DNA of 64,000 bases, from the NCBI GenBank assembly GCA_023548195.1, contig JAJHZJ010000754.1, positions 930,001 through 994,000 on the forward strand, in the 5' to 3' direction. The position numbers were made by a program, and so were the translations under genes. Numbering within the stretch: position 1 is the first letter of the stretch; each line of letters starts with the position of its first letter. Positions 22,990-33,869 of this stretch are shown here, piece by piece. The stretch is from Bettongia penicillata ogilbyi (lineage: Eukaryota; Chordata; Mammalia; Diprotodontia; Potoroidae). The notes under the pieces are model-generated. The model was not told the origin of the DNA and searched no databases. It saw nothing but the letters and a program-made list of their open reading frames with translations.

Positions 22990-25275
22990 AACTCTATCTG
23001 GTTAGCCCCTTGTCTAAAGAGATCAGGGCATCAGAAACTGATAGCTAGAAAGGCCTCCTATTTTACATATGACAACAATGAACCTCATGGAAGTTGGAGA
23101 GAGTTGCTGTAGCTCACTCACTTATTAAGTGACAGGAGAAGCTGTTATGAGGCCGTGTTCTTTCTTCTGTCTCTTTCCATCATCCCAGGGGCTTGTGCTC
23201 CAAGTCCAACAGACAGTAATTGAAGAGTCTAAACACAACTGTTCAATTACCCAGAACCCACAACCAATCCTGGCTAACCACTAAATGCTCCTATTTCCTA
23301 ACAAAAAAGGGAAACCCAGCTTTTATGGCTCCAAAATACTTCTCAGGAATATTAGTTAACATTTTGTCTTCCGCCTTTTTCTCAGTTCAGCTCTTTGGCT
23401 TCTTGACACATAGGCAAGAAAGGGTGAGAAAGTTTACTTCTCCATATTGAAGGAACTTCCTTCCGGCCCAGCAAAAATCACATTTTATGATCTACCAAGT
23501 ACACAGGAAAGGCAGAAGATAATCCTAAATTACATTTGCCTCATCAAGGTGGATCGCCTCAGAATTAGAATCACTGGGTAGTTGGTTCAATTATATTTTG
23601 GCTAACCCATACGTTACGTGTGTTCCTCAGTAGTTCAGGGAGGACAAAATGGACTATCCCTGGTAGAAATTCAGCCTAGTGACCTCATATAATGAGAACT
23701 GTTTATTTTCTAATGGTCATCCCACCCTGGTAAAGAGCTGTGGCATTATGTGGGTCATTCCTTAGATCACAGAGAAAAACAATTCTACGACAAAATGACA
23801 GCAAAATGACAGTTTTTTCCCTTTGTTTTTATGGCCAACTGTAATGAAAATTTAAGGTTAATGGTGGGATGAAGGGGAGAGTTAAAAATCTTCTCAATAC
23901 CTTTTGTTAATTTCTATTGAGGCACTGGGTCAGAAAGTCCTGCCCTCTAGCTCTGAAAAATGTATAGATACTCTAAGGTGAGGTTTTACTTTGGGGTTTC
24001 CTCATTGGAAGTGTTTGTTTGGCCAGATGAGACTCTAAGTAGCCGCTAAGGAGCCCCCCTGGCTTTGAAAACCCAGATAGATGTTGATGTTTCTCTCTCT
24101 GATAACTATGTATATATTGCTTATGGTCAGACAGTTGAAAACCCTGTCTGTTGATTTTTATTTCTCTGTATTTTCTCTGACATTCAGGGTGCTGACTTTT
24201 CCCCTGAACTAAGTGAATGATACATGGGCTTGATTAAAGTAGATTGTTGACCCCTCAAAAGTTGCTTTCCTTTTAGAAAAGCAAATCTAAGAACCTATAC
24301 AGCAGGCCCTCCTGTGTATGTCAAGGTCCTTGTTGTTATACCAACTTAGTATTTCTGGAGGTAATTATTTAGTATCTCACTATATCAACTCATTTACTCT
24401 CCTCTCTCCTGCCCTCCGGACTTTTGGATGCTACACAGCTCATTAACTCTTCCACCAGAGAGAGAGGGAAGAACCAGAGGAGGGGAAAATCAAATTAATT
24501 GATTCGATTTGTTAGCTGCTTGGAAAGAAATCTGAGGATCTAATCAGTCAGGAGGTTGACATCATCGGGCTTCCGCTGTGAATAAAACACTAGAGACAGT
24601 GGAGTAGGTTGAAAGCCTTAACTACAATGGAATTTTTACATAATAGGTAGATTTCATTGATACTTATTAACCCTCTCTCCAAGGTCATTAAAGTGTGAGC
24701 ATGGGCCAAATGGGGGAAGAGAATAGGAAGAATGGAGATCCCTTTATTATCAGGATGGATATTGTTTTTATCTTCTCTATCCTCAAAACGTTTTGAGTGG
24801 CATTTGGTTTAGAAAAGATAAGTAATATATTTTTTAAACCACTGAGCCTTTTTACAAGGCCTTTGACAATATTTCATAATAAAATTCAATGACTTCTTAA
24901 AGAGTATTTTCTAAATTCTAAAATTTTCTAAATTCTAAAAAATGAACTAAACTTAGAGAGTATGAAGTGACTTGATTTGAAAAGAGTCCAAAGCAAATAA
25001 AATAGGATGACCAGTAGGACCAAAATCTCAGAATTAGTTCTAAATGGCCCAATGATTTAAAATTTGAGGCTTCCTCATCCCAACCTCATTCCAAGGAGTC
25101 CTGGAGTGTTAACTTGTTCAGGTCAGAAATGTTCTCAGCTGTATAATTTCATTGAAAGCTGCTATACAAAGTTCCTGTGAAGGAAATTAAGTGGAATCTC
25201 TTCCTTGAGTTAGTTGAATGGAGAGTTAAAAATAAAGTTTAGAGTAGAAAGGTTAAGCATTAGCAAAAATAGCTA
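22990..25275. other. Intergenic DNA, mainly unique
   Basis: No gene recognised. A MIR-like fragment may lie at 23,050-23,150 but is too worn to delimit. Confidence 0.35.
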
Positions 25276-25286
25276 GTGTTTATATA

Positions 25287-25489
25287 GGGCATCTAGGTGG
25301 CATAGTGGATAAAGTTGCAGACCTGGAGTCAGGAGGACCTGAGTTCAAATCTGATCTTAGACACTTACTATCTATGTGACTCTGGGCAAATTACTTAACC
25401 TTGTTTGCCTCAGTTTCCTCATCTGTAAAATGAGCTGGAGAAGGAACCCTTAATGCAGTCACAGAGAACCTGAAACGACTCAACAAAAG
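25287..25489 (+). repeat. SINE family A with internal deletion
   Basis: The head GGCATCTAGGTGGCATAGTG, B box GAGTTCAAATCTGATCTTAG, and CTCATCTGTAAAATGAGCTG, GGAGAAGGAA are present. The next about 45 bp of the family (the TTTGCCAAGAAAACC part) is missing before the CACAGAGAACCTGAAACGAC tail. Flanks GTGTTTATATAG (25,276-25,287) and AGCATTTATATAG (25,488-25,500) look like a target-site duplication, placing the insertion in a MIR-like repeat. Confidence 0.85.
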
Positions 25490-25541
25490 CATTTATATAG
25501 TACTTTAAGGTTTGCAAAGAGCTTTAGAAATATCTTATTCT
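25490..25541 (-). repeat. MIR-like repeat, left part
   Basis: GTACTTTAAGGTTTGCAAAG and GCTTTAGAAATATCTTATTC form the left half of a repeat that resumes at 25,806 after an L1 insertion. Confidence 0.7.
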
Positions 25542-25790
25542 AGTATTATGTTTTGGTTTGTTTTATGATTTCTCCCATTCATTTTAATTCTATGCAACAT
25601 GACTAAGGTGAAAATGTATTTAATAGGAATATATGTGTAGAACCTATATAAGACTGTATGCTGTCTCAGGGAGGGAGTGAGCAGGTAGGAGGGAAGGGGG
25701 GAGGGAGGGGGAAAAAAATCTAAGATATATGGAAGTGATTATAGAACACTGAAAACATAAAATAACAATAACAATTTTTAAAGAAAGAAA
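25542..25790 (+). mobile_element. L1 3' end insertion with exact target-site duplication
   Basis: A 249-bp L1 tail (TTTGTTTTATGATTTCTCCC, GCAACATGACTAAGGTGAAA, AACCTATATAAGACTGTATG, a purine-rich stretch, then an AATAACAATAACAATTTTTA-AAG tail). It is flanked by perfect 15-bp copies of GAAATATCTTATTCT at 25,527-25,541 and 25,791-25,805. The flanking repeat continues uninterrupted across the two sides once the insert is removed. Confidence 0.9.
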
Positions 25791-25805
25791 GAAATATCTT
25801 ATTCT

Positions 25806-25982
25806 GTTCTCATAACCATGGAATATAGGCATTAAGTATTATTTCCATTTTACAGATGAACTAATTGGGGTTAAGTTACTTTTTCAGAGTCCCACAGCTA
25901 GGAAGATCTGTTGCCAAATTTGAATTCAGTCATTCTTGACTCCACACCCATGGCTCTATCTACTGTATGACCTAGCTGCCCA
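25806..25982 (-). repeat. MIR-like repeat, right part
   Basis: GTTCTCATAACCATGGAATA, TATTTCCATTTTACAGATGA, AATTTGAATTCAGTCATTCT and ATGACCTAGCTGCCCA continue the repeat begun at 25,490. Confidence 0.7.
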
Positions 25983-26153
25983 ATGCATTCATTTAAAATA
26001 CATTTATATAACTTGAAGCATAGACAGTAACAGACCTTTGATGAAAATGAACCTGAAAAGATCCCTTCACTTACCCCTCCTCAAGCCCACTAAAAATATT
26101 ATCCATTTAAAAAAATTGAGATAGTACCTGATTGAAATATACACAAATTACGA
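25983..26153. other. Intergenic spacer
   Basis: Short unique stretch between a MIR-like repeat and a family-B SINE. Nothing seen. Confidence 0.4.
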
Positions 26154-26166
26154 TCCAGTGGGCAAG

Positions 26167-26421
26167 CAAGATGTGTATTCATCCTTCATTACCGAAGAAG
26201 ACCATGCCATGAGAACTATTGACATGACTTGCACTTGACTTTGTTTTAGAACCATCTGAATCCAGTGACCAGATAATCCTCAGGATGACTGGAGATGACC
26301 CAGGATGAGGCAACTGGGGTTAAGTGACTTGCCCAAGGTCACACAGCTAATGAGGGAGTTTGAACTCAGATCTTTCTGACTCCTGCACTGGTGCTCTATC
26401 CACTGCTCCACCTAGCTGCCC
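26167..26421 (-). repeat. SINE family B, complete, minus strand
   Basis: Read on the minus strand it has a tRNA-derived head (GGGCAGCTAGGTGGAGCAGT, GAGTTCAAACTCCC B box, GTCACTTAACCCC) joined to an RTE-like body (GGTCATCTCCAGTCATCCTG, GTCACTGGATTCAGATGGTT, AAGTCAAGTGCAAGTCATGT) and tail (GGTCTTCTTCGGTAATGAAG). The flanks TCCAGTGGGCAAG (26,154-26,166) and TCCACTGGGCAAG (26,422-26,434) are a 13-bp target-site duplication with one mismatch. It is the reference copy for family B in this window. Confidence 0.9.
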
Positions 26422-26434
26422 TCCACTGGGCAAG

Positions 26435-28465
26435 AGCCTAGATGAATGGATGAAGATGTTACAGAACTGGACCATGTAGCATTTGGATAGTAACCCAAGG
26501 TGAATTTTTACTTTTAATTTTAGACTTTTAGGTCAGTAACTATCCTGGAGGATAGGCTTTGGAGATAGTCAATTATTACCTAAATCCCCATATCTATTCC
26601 TTAAAGAATCTGCAGGAAAAATTACACTGGTGAACATTCCTAACCACACCTACTTGAACACATGTATAAATTAGGGAGAAAAATATACTATTGTATATTA
26701 TTATTTTATATTAAGCACAGAGTTCTGTAACACAATAAACAATTCATTGAAAGAACACAATATGACGTTACATAATCCTTGTCAGCCTACCCTCTTTTGA
26801 CAAAAAAGGGGTTGCTGCCCATATTATAGTATATCAGTAAAAGTAGGTTTTTTTGTAGAGAAGTAATTAACGTAGAATCTTGTGAATCTGAATCTGGACA
26901 TCATCTTTGGGAAGCTGGACTCCATTCCCTCAGGCTTATAAAGGCTACAAGCTGATACAGGTATTAGAACAGTGGCAGACCAGGGGCTTCACCTGCCTCT
27001 CTCTCAGACAAACTCTCCAAGGATCCAGGCAAAGAAATCCTGGGTGCTAGACCACGTTGACAAAGCTGTATTCTGAAGTGAGAGGGTGTGGGGGCATAGA
27101 GATGTTAGAAGATCCAGGGGAATAAGTTAAACCGATTTCTCAGATGGTTATTAAAGAGGATCCAAGATGACAAACTCCAAACCTAACTCTAAAACAAGGC
27201 AAAGTATAAAATGACCCAAATTTGATGAGCTGAGATGATGTTGTTAAACATAGGGCATAAGATCTGTTTTTAGACCCAGCTGATTATTTATACAGTACTA
27301 TTAAGAATGGCGCTAACAATGAATGCCTTTCAGGGGGTTGGGGACAGAAAGAATGTTAAGACCGGTTTGGAAAATGGTGCATTTGTTCAGTATCCTAATA
27401 TTCCCAAATCCAAGTGCTTGATAGATTCTTCAGTCAAGTCTTAGAAGAACAGTGGGAAAATATTATATATGTATATTGTATATATTAGTATATGTATTAT
27501 CTGTGTGTATATATGTCTGAACCTTTAACTTGTGACATATAAAAAGTTAGACATAGTTTCTGGGTAATTAATCATTTCATTAATTATTGCTAGTAGATAA
27601 TTTTAAAAAGGGGTTTCTTGAATACCAAAGACCAATCATGGTGTCTTCTTAACTCTTATATGCCTTTGGAAGAGTGGGTGTTCTCAACAGAAGGTAATCA
27701 AACATTGATTGCTTAACAATTAATGAGAAGAATGAATATTATAGTGAGAGATGGACCTACTCTAATGAGAGACTAGGGGATGTGACTGTTTAAGTCACTC
27801 TTCCTCTCTGCACACGCACAATCCTGGGCAATCTAGACAAAGATTTTAACCACCCACCCCAAGCCTGAGGAGAACACCACAATAGACTGGAATTCACTCA
27901 GATTAAATTCTTGATAAAGTTTTTCTGGTTGGGTGGAGCAACATCTCCACCTGGATAAGATGTTCTAGGTTGAGCAATGTCAGAGATCTCTTTGAAAGAC
28001 TGGACTTTGAGTGAGGAAACAGGAAAAACGAAAAAACCCTAGATCTCCTTAATAATTGGTTATTTAATAATCATTTCTCTCAAACTTCATCATGTGAGGA
28101 ACTCTTGGTGTGTAAATTTCTTCCATCAATGGATGCAGAAGAGTTTTCTGCCACTTAAAGTTTTAGGGACCTGTTTGAGGTACTGAGAGGTTAAATAACT
28201 TTTCTACAGTGACAAGTCTCAGTTAAAGTCCCTTCCTAGTCCTTCCCCTTCCCCTTCCCTCCTTGTAATCCTATTATTTCCTATAATCCTATATTTCATC
28301 TTATACTTTTAAAAACATGATTACAATCAGGGGTCCCTCCACTTCCTCAGCACATCAAAGTGGTTCAATGCCCAAATGATGTGCAGAACCCCAGTATTAG
28401 ATAATACCTGACTTTTATCTGAGTCTTTACTATTTGCAAAGCAATGTGTAGATTTATCCTTTATT
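26435..28465. other. Intergenic DNA, mainly unique
   Basis: No gene recognised. A TATA/TGTA-rich low-complexity patch lies at 27,463-27,515. Confidence 0.4.
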
Positions 28466-28469
28466 TTCT

Positions 28470-28652
28470 TCTGAAACTTCTCCCAATTTTCTTGTGTATT
28501 TCTTGTTTGTATGAATTAGTCTGTATATTGCCTCTCCCATCAAACTGTGAGCTAGCTCTTGGAGCACAGGGACTGGTTTTCGTTTTCTCTTTCTTTTTTA
28601 ATAGTGCCTGGCACATAGTAGGTAGTTAATAAATACTACTTGACTGACAGTA
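28470..28652 (+). repeat. L2 LINE 3' end
   Basis: AAACTGTGAGCTAGCTCTTG, GAGCACAGGGACTGG, GTGCCTGGCACATAGTAGGT and TTAATAAATACTACTTGACT are the L2 terminal landmarks. Confidence 0.75.
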
Positions 28653-28719
28653 AAACAGCCGGTTTTTTTCAAATGCACGACTTGAACTCTGGTCTTTCTC
28701 AGTGCCAACTGATCTCTAT

Positions 28720-28785
28720 CTACCTTAAACTTCTCAAAGTTTCAGTTTTCTCATTTGCAAAACAGGAATAATATTTTCTGTAGCA
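28720..28785 (+). repeat. MIR core fragment
   Basis: TTTCAGTTTTCTCATTTGCA followed by AAACAGGAATAATA is the MIR core. Confidence 0.5.
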
Positions 28786-28985
28786 CAATGCCTTCCTTGC
28801 CCACAGTAGGCCATTTGTTCCTTGGCTCTGGGCATCCTCTCAAGCCTGGAATGCTCTCCCTCCTCTACCCTGACCTCCCTGGTTTCCTTTAAGTTCCAAT
28901 TAAAATCTCACCTTTTACAGGAAGCTTTGCCTCACCTGTCTTAATTCTACTGCCCTCCCTCTGCTAATTATATAACTACAGATGT
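28785..28985 (+). repeat. L2 LINE 3' region (separate piece)
   Basis: CTGGAATGCTCTCCCTCCTC, TTTAAGTTCCAATTAAAATC and TTTTACAGGAAGCTTTGCCT are the block that lies upstream of the L2 terminus. It sits to the right of the terminal block at 28,470-28,652, so it is a second copy or a rearranged one. Confidence 0.65.
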
Positions 28986-29057
28986 AGGATAACCAGTGTA
29001 GAGAGTACAGTAGGACTTTCATGACTCTTGTTAAATTCAATTCAGTAAACATTAGTG

Positions 29058-29155
29058 AGCCAGGTCTGAAGCCAGGAAGACTCAGCTTCCTGAGTTCAAA
29101 TCAGGCTTCATATACTTACTAGCTATGTGACCCTGGGCAAGTCACTTCACCCTTA
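29058..29155 (+). repeat. tRNA-SINE 5' fragment (family A or B head)
   Basis: GAAGCCAGGAAGACTCAGCT, TGAGTTCAAATCAGGCTTCA and CTATGTGACCCTGGGCAAGT are the head and core. It stops at the neighbouring microsatellite. Confidence 0.75.
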
Positions 29156-29156
29156 G

Positions 29157-29365
29157 ATGTATGTGTAGATATACATATGTATTTATACAATATGTATGCA
29201 TATACACACATACTCATATACATTGTGTATATGCACATATACATATATACACACATATGCATGGTATATATACATATATATCACACGTGTATATACATTG
29301 TGTATACACATATATGTACATGTATGTACATGCATGTTTCTGTGTATGTGCATATATACATAATT
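29157..29365. repeat. TATG/TACA-rich microsatellite
   Basis: About 200 bp of alternating purine-pyrimidine sequence made of ATATAC, ATGTAT and CACATA words. The overlapping Tyr/His-rich open frames here are translations of the microsatellite. Confidence 0.9.
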
Positions 29366-29427
29366 GATTACGTATTACAAGTTCAATTTCAAAGCCACAG
29401 AAATTAATTCAGATCAAACCCGTTACA

Positions 29428-29445
29428 CACACACACACACAGACA
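29428..29445. repeat. (AC)n microsatellite
   Basis: A short run of about eight AC units. Confidence 0.85.
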
Positions 29446-30960
29446 TGAAACTGTCCTTTCCAAATTGTTTGCACCAACCCTCATTAAGGAAGAGCAGGCG
29501 TAATCTCCTAAATAGGAGAGCAGCTAATTAAGTTGGTCGTTTTAACCATGGTTACTCAGAATTCTTAGAGACTAATCTATTTGTAGACACTCTCGGAATC
29601 CCAAAGGATTGAAAGCAATGAAAAAAAAGAGCGGAGGTGGGAGGGGGAGGCTGTGGCTAGGATGGCATTATTTATACACCTTACTTATAAAGTAGTGGTT
29701 CTTCCATAAGAGTGTGGGCAGTGTGCTACAATAGGAAATAGCATGGCTACATTATTTGAAAAACTTTTAGATTAGCCTTTCTTCTCCTCCCTTTCCCTCC
29801 CCCTACGCTGTTGCTCATCTGGTTGTTTAGTTACTCGTTTTGCTTTTACCTTGTGGGACTGAATAACGATGTGGTGACATTATTCACCAGGCAAAAGCTA
29901 GATGCCAGCTGAAACACACAGAATAAAGAATTCTTTATCTTGTACTGGAAATGTTCGTGCTGTGCAGAGCCAGAAATTTAAAGAAACTCAGCTTTTGTTT
30001 TTCGACTTTTTTCCCCCCTTCCGCCTTTTGTGAATTTTGAAAGCAGCTGGTGATTTCATGGCCAGAGAATTATGGAAACCCAATGTCTCTAAATATGTAC
30101 CATTTGGAGAATGTAGTCATGGTTCTGAGTGCTGTTTGTACAGGAATGGTGACAGCTAAAATCATTAACATTTAGGATTTTTGCAGATTTGCCTTGGAAT
30201 TCTTCAATCTGGCAAGAAAAAAAGAAACCAAATAAGCCCCCACTGGAGAATTATGTCTTAATTAAAACTTCTCTCTATGCTGATATTTTACTACCAGCCT
30301 ATCGACAAAAGAATATGAATTTTGAGTTGGTTTTGTGCTCTGCTACAGATTTATTTGCACTCTCACCTCATCTCTCTTGTGACTAGGAACTTGCATTTTT
30401 AAAAGGGCTGGCCTGGAGTTAAAAGGATAGTCAGTTTTCATGGAACAGAGTGAAGCAATAAACTGGCACGTAGACCAAAGTCATGCCTGATTAATTAATA
30501 CGGTGCACAACTTAAGTGAGCTAACTTAGCTACTCACATACCTGTGATTGCTTTTCTTGATGCCTTGAGTATGTGATAATTTTAAAATTGAAAATTTCCC
30601 TTCCTGAAGCAGTCCTTGAAAGACATAATTAGTATAAAACTTCAAAATCAATTTTATTCCACAGAAACTGTCCATTAGCTCTAGGCATCAATTCTCAGAC
30701 ATACTAAGGTGAAAATAAAACAAGAGTTCAAAATACAACCAGTATTGTTTTCCAGAATTTTAATGTATTACATGGTATTTTCTCCTCAAGCTGGTAACTT
30801 TTTTTTAGTAGTATTTTATTTTAAAATGTATTTTGAGTCAGAGGACTGGGGTACAAATTTCTCTGCGCCTTCTACAACACTGGAAAAATCATTTAATTTT
30901 TCTGGCTCTGTTTTCCTCATCTGAAAAGTGAGGGGGGTTGGTCTAAGTAGAAGTTGGTCT
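29446..30960. other. Repeat-free 1.5-kb stretch with a CArG-like site
   Basis: No interspersed repeat was recognised over 1.5 kb, which stands out in this repeat-dense window. It holds CCTAAATAGG at 29,507-29,516, a perfect match to the SRF-binding CArG consensus CC(A/T)6GG, placed in a near-palindrome (CTCCTAAATAGGAG). Two MEF2-like A/T cores follow (CTATTTGTAG near 29,578 and ATTATTTATACA near 29,668). A regulatory element is possible but unproven. Confidence 0.3.
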
Positions 30961-30965
30961 AAGAA

Positions 30966-31143
30966 GTAGGGGTTTTTAACCTGTCAGTTTTGTACTTGTT
31001 TTAAAAAATATTTTGGTAACCATTTAACTACTTACCTTAGTAATACTATATATTTTATGTATTTAAAAAGCTTATTCTAAGAAGGGGTCATTAAACTTCA
31101 CCAAACTGCCAAAGGGGTCCAGGACACAAGGTTCTGAACCTCT
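30966..31143 (+). mobile_element. Short DNA-transposon-like repeat
   Basis: AGTAGGGGTTTTTAACCTG opens it and AAGGTTCTGAACCTCTG closes it, giving imperfect inverted ends. The interior ATGTATTTAAAAAGCTTATT, CTAAGAAGGGGTCATTAAAC and CAAACTGCCAAAGGGGTCCA matches, inverted, the copy at 22,828-22,985. Confidence 0.5.
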
Positions 31144-31299
31144 GTTCTGAATGATCTGTAAGGTACTTACCATCTCTTAAGTTCTAGGATCTTATTACAA
31201 GGTAGTTAGGAAACAAGGGCACAAGCAATTGGAAGGATTAGGACAAAGTAGCATTTGTATAAAATCTTGTAGAAAGGGACTCTAGGAGGGGGAGGAAGG

Positions 31300-31485
31300 A
31301 AAAAAACAAGCAGTTATTAAGCACCTACTATTTGATGGACTCTGACATAGGTGATTTACAAATATCTCATCAATCCTCACAACAGCCCTGGGAGGTAGGC
31401 ACTGTTATGACTCCCATTTTATAACTGAGACTGAGAAAAATAGAAGTAAAGTGGTTTGCTCAGGGACAGACAGCTCAAAGGGCTT
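31300..31485 (-). repeat. MIR-type SINE, minus strand
   Basis: AAGCACCTACTATTTGATGG, AATCCTCACAACAGCCCTGG, GAGGTAGGCACTGTTATGAC and ACTGAGACTGAGAAAAATAG are the tail and core of a MIR-type element. Confidence 0.65.
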
Positions 31486-31523
31486 ACCTAAGAATAGTTA
31501 ACATTTATATGTTTGAGTGGTTG

Positions 31524-31622
31524 GTTGGTCGTTGTCTTTCTGTTTTCCATTTTTCTCAGAAGAGGACCACAATGACAACACTATGGTTACAGTGCCTCCA
31601 ACTGTAGCTGATCAGATCGTCA
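31524..31622 (-). mobile_element. RTE-like LINE 3' end fragment
   Basis: GTCGTTGTCTTTCTGTTTTC, CTCAGAAGAGGACCACAATG and AACTGTAGCTGATCAGATCG align with the 3' end of the LINE at 33,216-35,670. Confidence 0.6.
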
Positions 31623-31670
31623 GTAACATAAAGCATTTTGGATATTCCCTCCTTTGATTCTCCCAAAACC

Positions 31671-31889
31671 ATAGCTAGGTGGCACCATAATGAATAAAAT
31701 ACTAAGGAGACTCATTGAGACTCAGACACTTACTAGCTGTATGATCCTGGGCAAGTCACTTAACCCTGTTTTCCTCAGTTTCCTCATCTGTAAAAAGAGC
31801 TGGAGAAGGAAATGGATTGGCTAAGCTATTCCATCATTTTCCCAATAAAATCCCAAATGGCATCACACAACTGAAACTACTGAACAAAT
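31671..31889 (+). repeat. Marsupial SINE family A, plus strand
   Basis: TAGCTAGGTGGCACCATAAT, AGACACTTACTAGCTGTATG, ATCCTGGGCAAGTCACTTAA, GAGCTGGAGAAGGAAATGG and the ACAACTGAAACTACTGAACA tail. The middle of the head is partly deleted. Confidence 0.85.
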
Positions 31890-33159
31890 ATGTATGTATA
31901 TTTTCATATCTATATAAGTGTGTATATGTGTATGTATAGGTGTATGTATTTCCTGACTAAACAAGTCCATTTAAAAAGAAATTGCAAGAGATAAATGGTG
32001 GGTAAATAGCGCTCTCAGAATCTAGAAGTTGAAGTTTAAAAAAAAATAAAAAGAAATTATGGCTATGGTATGTGGTCATGGGTACTACCAACTATACCAT
32101 GGTAGTAAATGAGGATGTGGATCACAGGATTTCTAGTTTACATCACTCTACGGATGATAAGGACTTATAGGTCAAACAGAAAGGTCAGGCAGGACAGAAG
32201 AGTCTGGGAGGAAAGAGAACCCAGATGACTACATTTCTCAGTCTTCCCCTTTTTGCTGGATATTTTATGTCTACTCTTCCTTCTGAAATATTGGTCATTT
32301 GCAACGAAGAACATAAGGTCCCTGATGGCTGGACTTCTGCTGAACATATCCTTATACACTCTTTCAACCATCCCTCTCCCCAGTATAGCACCTTACTGGC
32401 AACAAACATTAATGTTTGTTGTTGAATTGAAATGAAACAAAATAAAAACTATCCATAGTTCTATTTCAGTGGATCTGTGATCTCATAGCTGTGGGAAGGA
32501 CCTCTATCAGGGTAGATAGATGCCTTTTCACCCTGAGATGTTCTGGACCACATTCTTCCATAGATCCTTAGCAGAGGGCCCACCTCACTCACCATTCATT
32601 TGATGTATGCCTGCCAGTAGATCTTTGCATGTTCACCTGTAAGAAAGGGAAGTACTAGATATCTCCCTATAGGAGAAGCACAGATCTTTTTTTCCTGCTA
32701 TTTACTTTCTTAAGGATATATTTTTACCCCATTTCTTGTGCATAGACTGTCAGAGGAAATATAATACACCATGATTGGGCATCCCGTAGGTCTCTCAAAG
32801 GTTCTTTGGGTCCTCATGAAATTGTGATTTGTTCAAATTTAAAAGGATGTCTTGGTTTTGCTAAAATTAATATTTTGAAATAGTTACAGAGATTAGTCAA
32901 TTTCATATTCCATCAGTTAATATCGATTATTGATTTCAATATTTGCCTTTAAAGAATTTCTAAGGCATGACAACTTTAGAAAGTTTTTCTCCCCTGAAAC
33001 TTTCTTTTGGTGCTAAACTCTTTGAATATTACAGTTGCTAATAACAGCTACAAATTCAATTCAATAAGCATTTTTTCATGCATATACTGTGTACAATACA
33101 CCTTGCTAAATGCCAAAGGGAGATATGGAGTGAGAGCTGGCTTCAGCTTCGAAGGAATT
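31890..33159. other. Intergenic DNA, mainly unique
   Basis: Short open frames at 32,165-32,435 on both strands have no domain. No repeat is recognised except a TATGTGTATG-rich patch at 31,895-31,950. Confidence 0.4.
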
Positions 33160-33215
33160 TAGCCTAGCTTGGAACCAAAGGTTTTTTAGGAGGAAGGATG
33201 CTATCTCAGTGTAAA
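33160..33215. repeat. 56-bp direct repeat, left copy (target-site duplication of the LINE)
   Basis: Begins TAGCCTAGCTTGGAACCAAA and ends ATGCTATCTCAGTGTAAA. It matches 35,671-35,726 at 51 of 56 positions. The two copies sit exactly at the ends of the RTE-like LINE. Confidence 0.85.
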
Positions 33216-33274
33216 CATTGGTTGATTGATTGTTGTCCTTTCTTGAAGAGGACCAAAATGACATAACTCATATT

Positions 33275-33490
33275 TCAGCATGTCTGACTGTGGCTGATCA
33301 GACCAATACGAGCCTGGAATGCTCTACCACAGGTTGGGCACAGAAAGTCCATGTGAATATTTGGGGTGGATACCCCAAATTTGCACATTGTACATTTACT
33401 TTGTGCTGTCTCAATTCTGCTTTTCTCAGCACAATACTCCTTGTTATATGGGCATACCATGCTGAGCGGTCTTATACTAGTGTCTCCCAT
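33275..33490 (-). pseudogene. LINE C-terminal zinc-finger fragment
   Basis: Frame ending ...KCTMCKFGVSTPNIHMDFLC then PTCGRAFQARIGLISHSQTC. The Cys-X2-Cys ... His-X3-Cys arrangement is a CCHC-type zinc-binding motif at the very end of the ORF. The homologous tail at 18,650-18,945 keeps the same four ligands, so the motif belongs to the element and is not a chance match. The overlapping plus-strand frame is its shadow. Confidence 0.75.
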
Positions 33491-33869
33491 ATTGCACAGT
33501 CAAATCCAAAGTTCTTGAGAGAGACCTTGAGAGTGTCTTTGTATCACTTCTTCTGACCACCATGTGATCACCTGCCCCATGCGAGCTCTCCATAAAATAG
33601 TTTTTTTGGCAAGCGTACATTTTGCATTCGAACAACGTGGCCAGCCCATTGGAGTTGTGCTCTCTGAAGCATAGTTTGAATACTTGGTAGTTCAGCTTGA
33701 GCAAGGACTTCAGTATCTGGTACTTGATCCTCCTAAGACAGAATCTTCCTAAGACAGTTCAAATGGAAGTAATTCAGTTTCCTGGCATGGTGCTGGTAGA
33801 CTGTCTGTGTTTCACAGGTATGCAACAATTAGGTCAGCACAATGACTCTGTAGACCTTCAGCTTGGTGG

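Noticed and set aside
29161..29407. Tyr/His/Ile-rich open frames
   Set aside because: They are translations of the TATG/TACA microsatellite.
33230..33556. Plus-strand 108-codon frame with PKFAHCTFTLCCLNSAF, also seen in shape at 18,548-18,868 minus
   Set aside because: It is the antisense shadow of the LINE zinc-finger tail; the two frames look alike only because the LINE copies are homologous.
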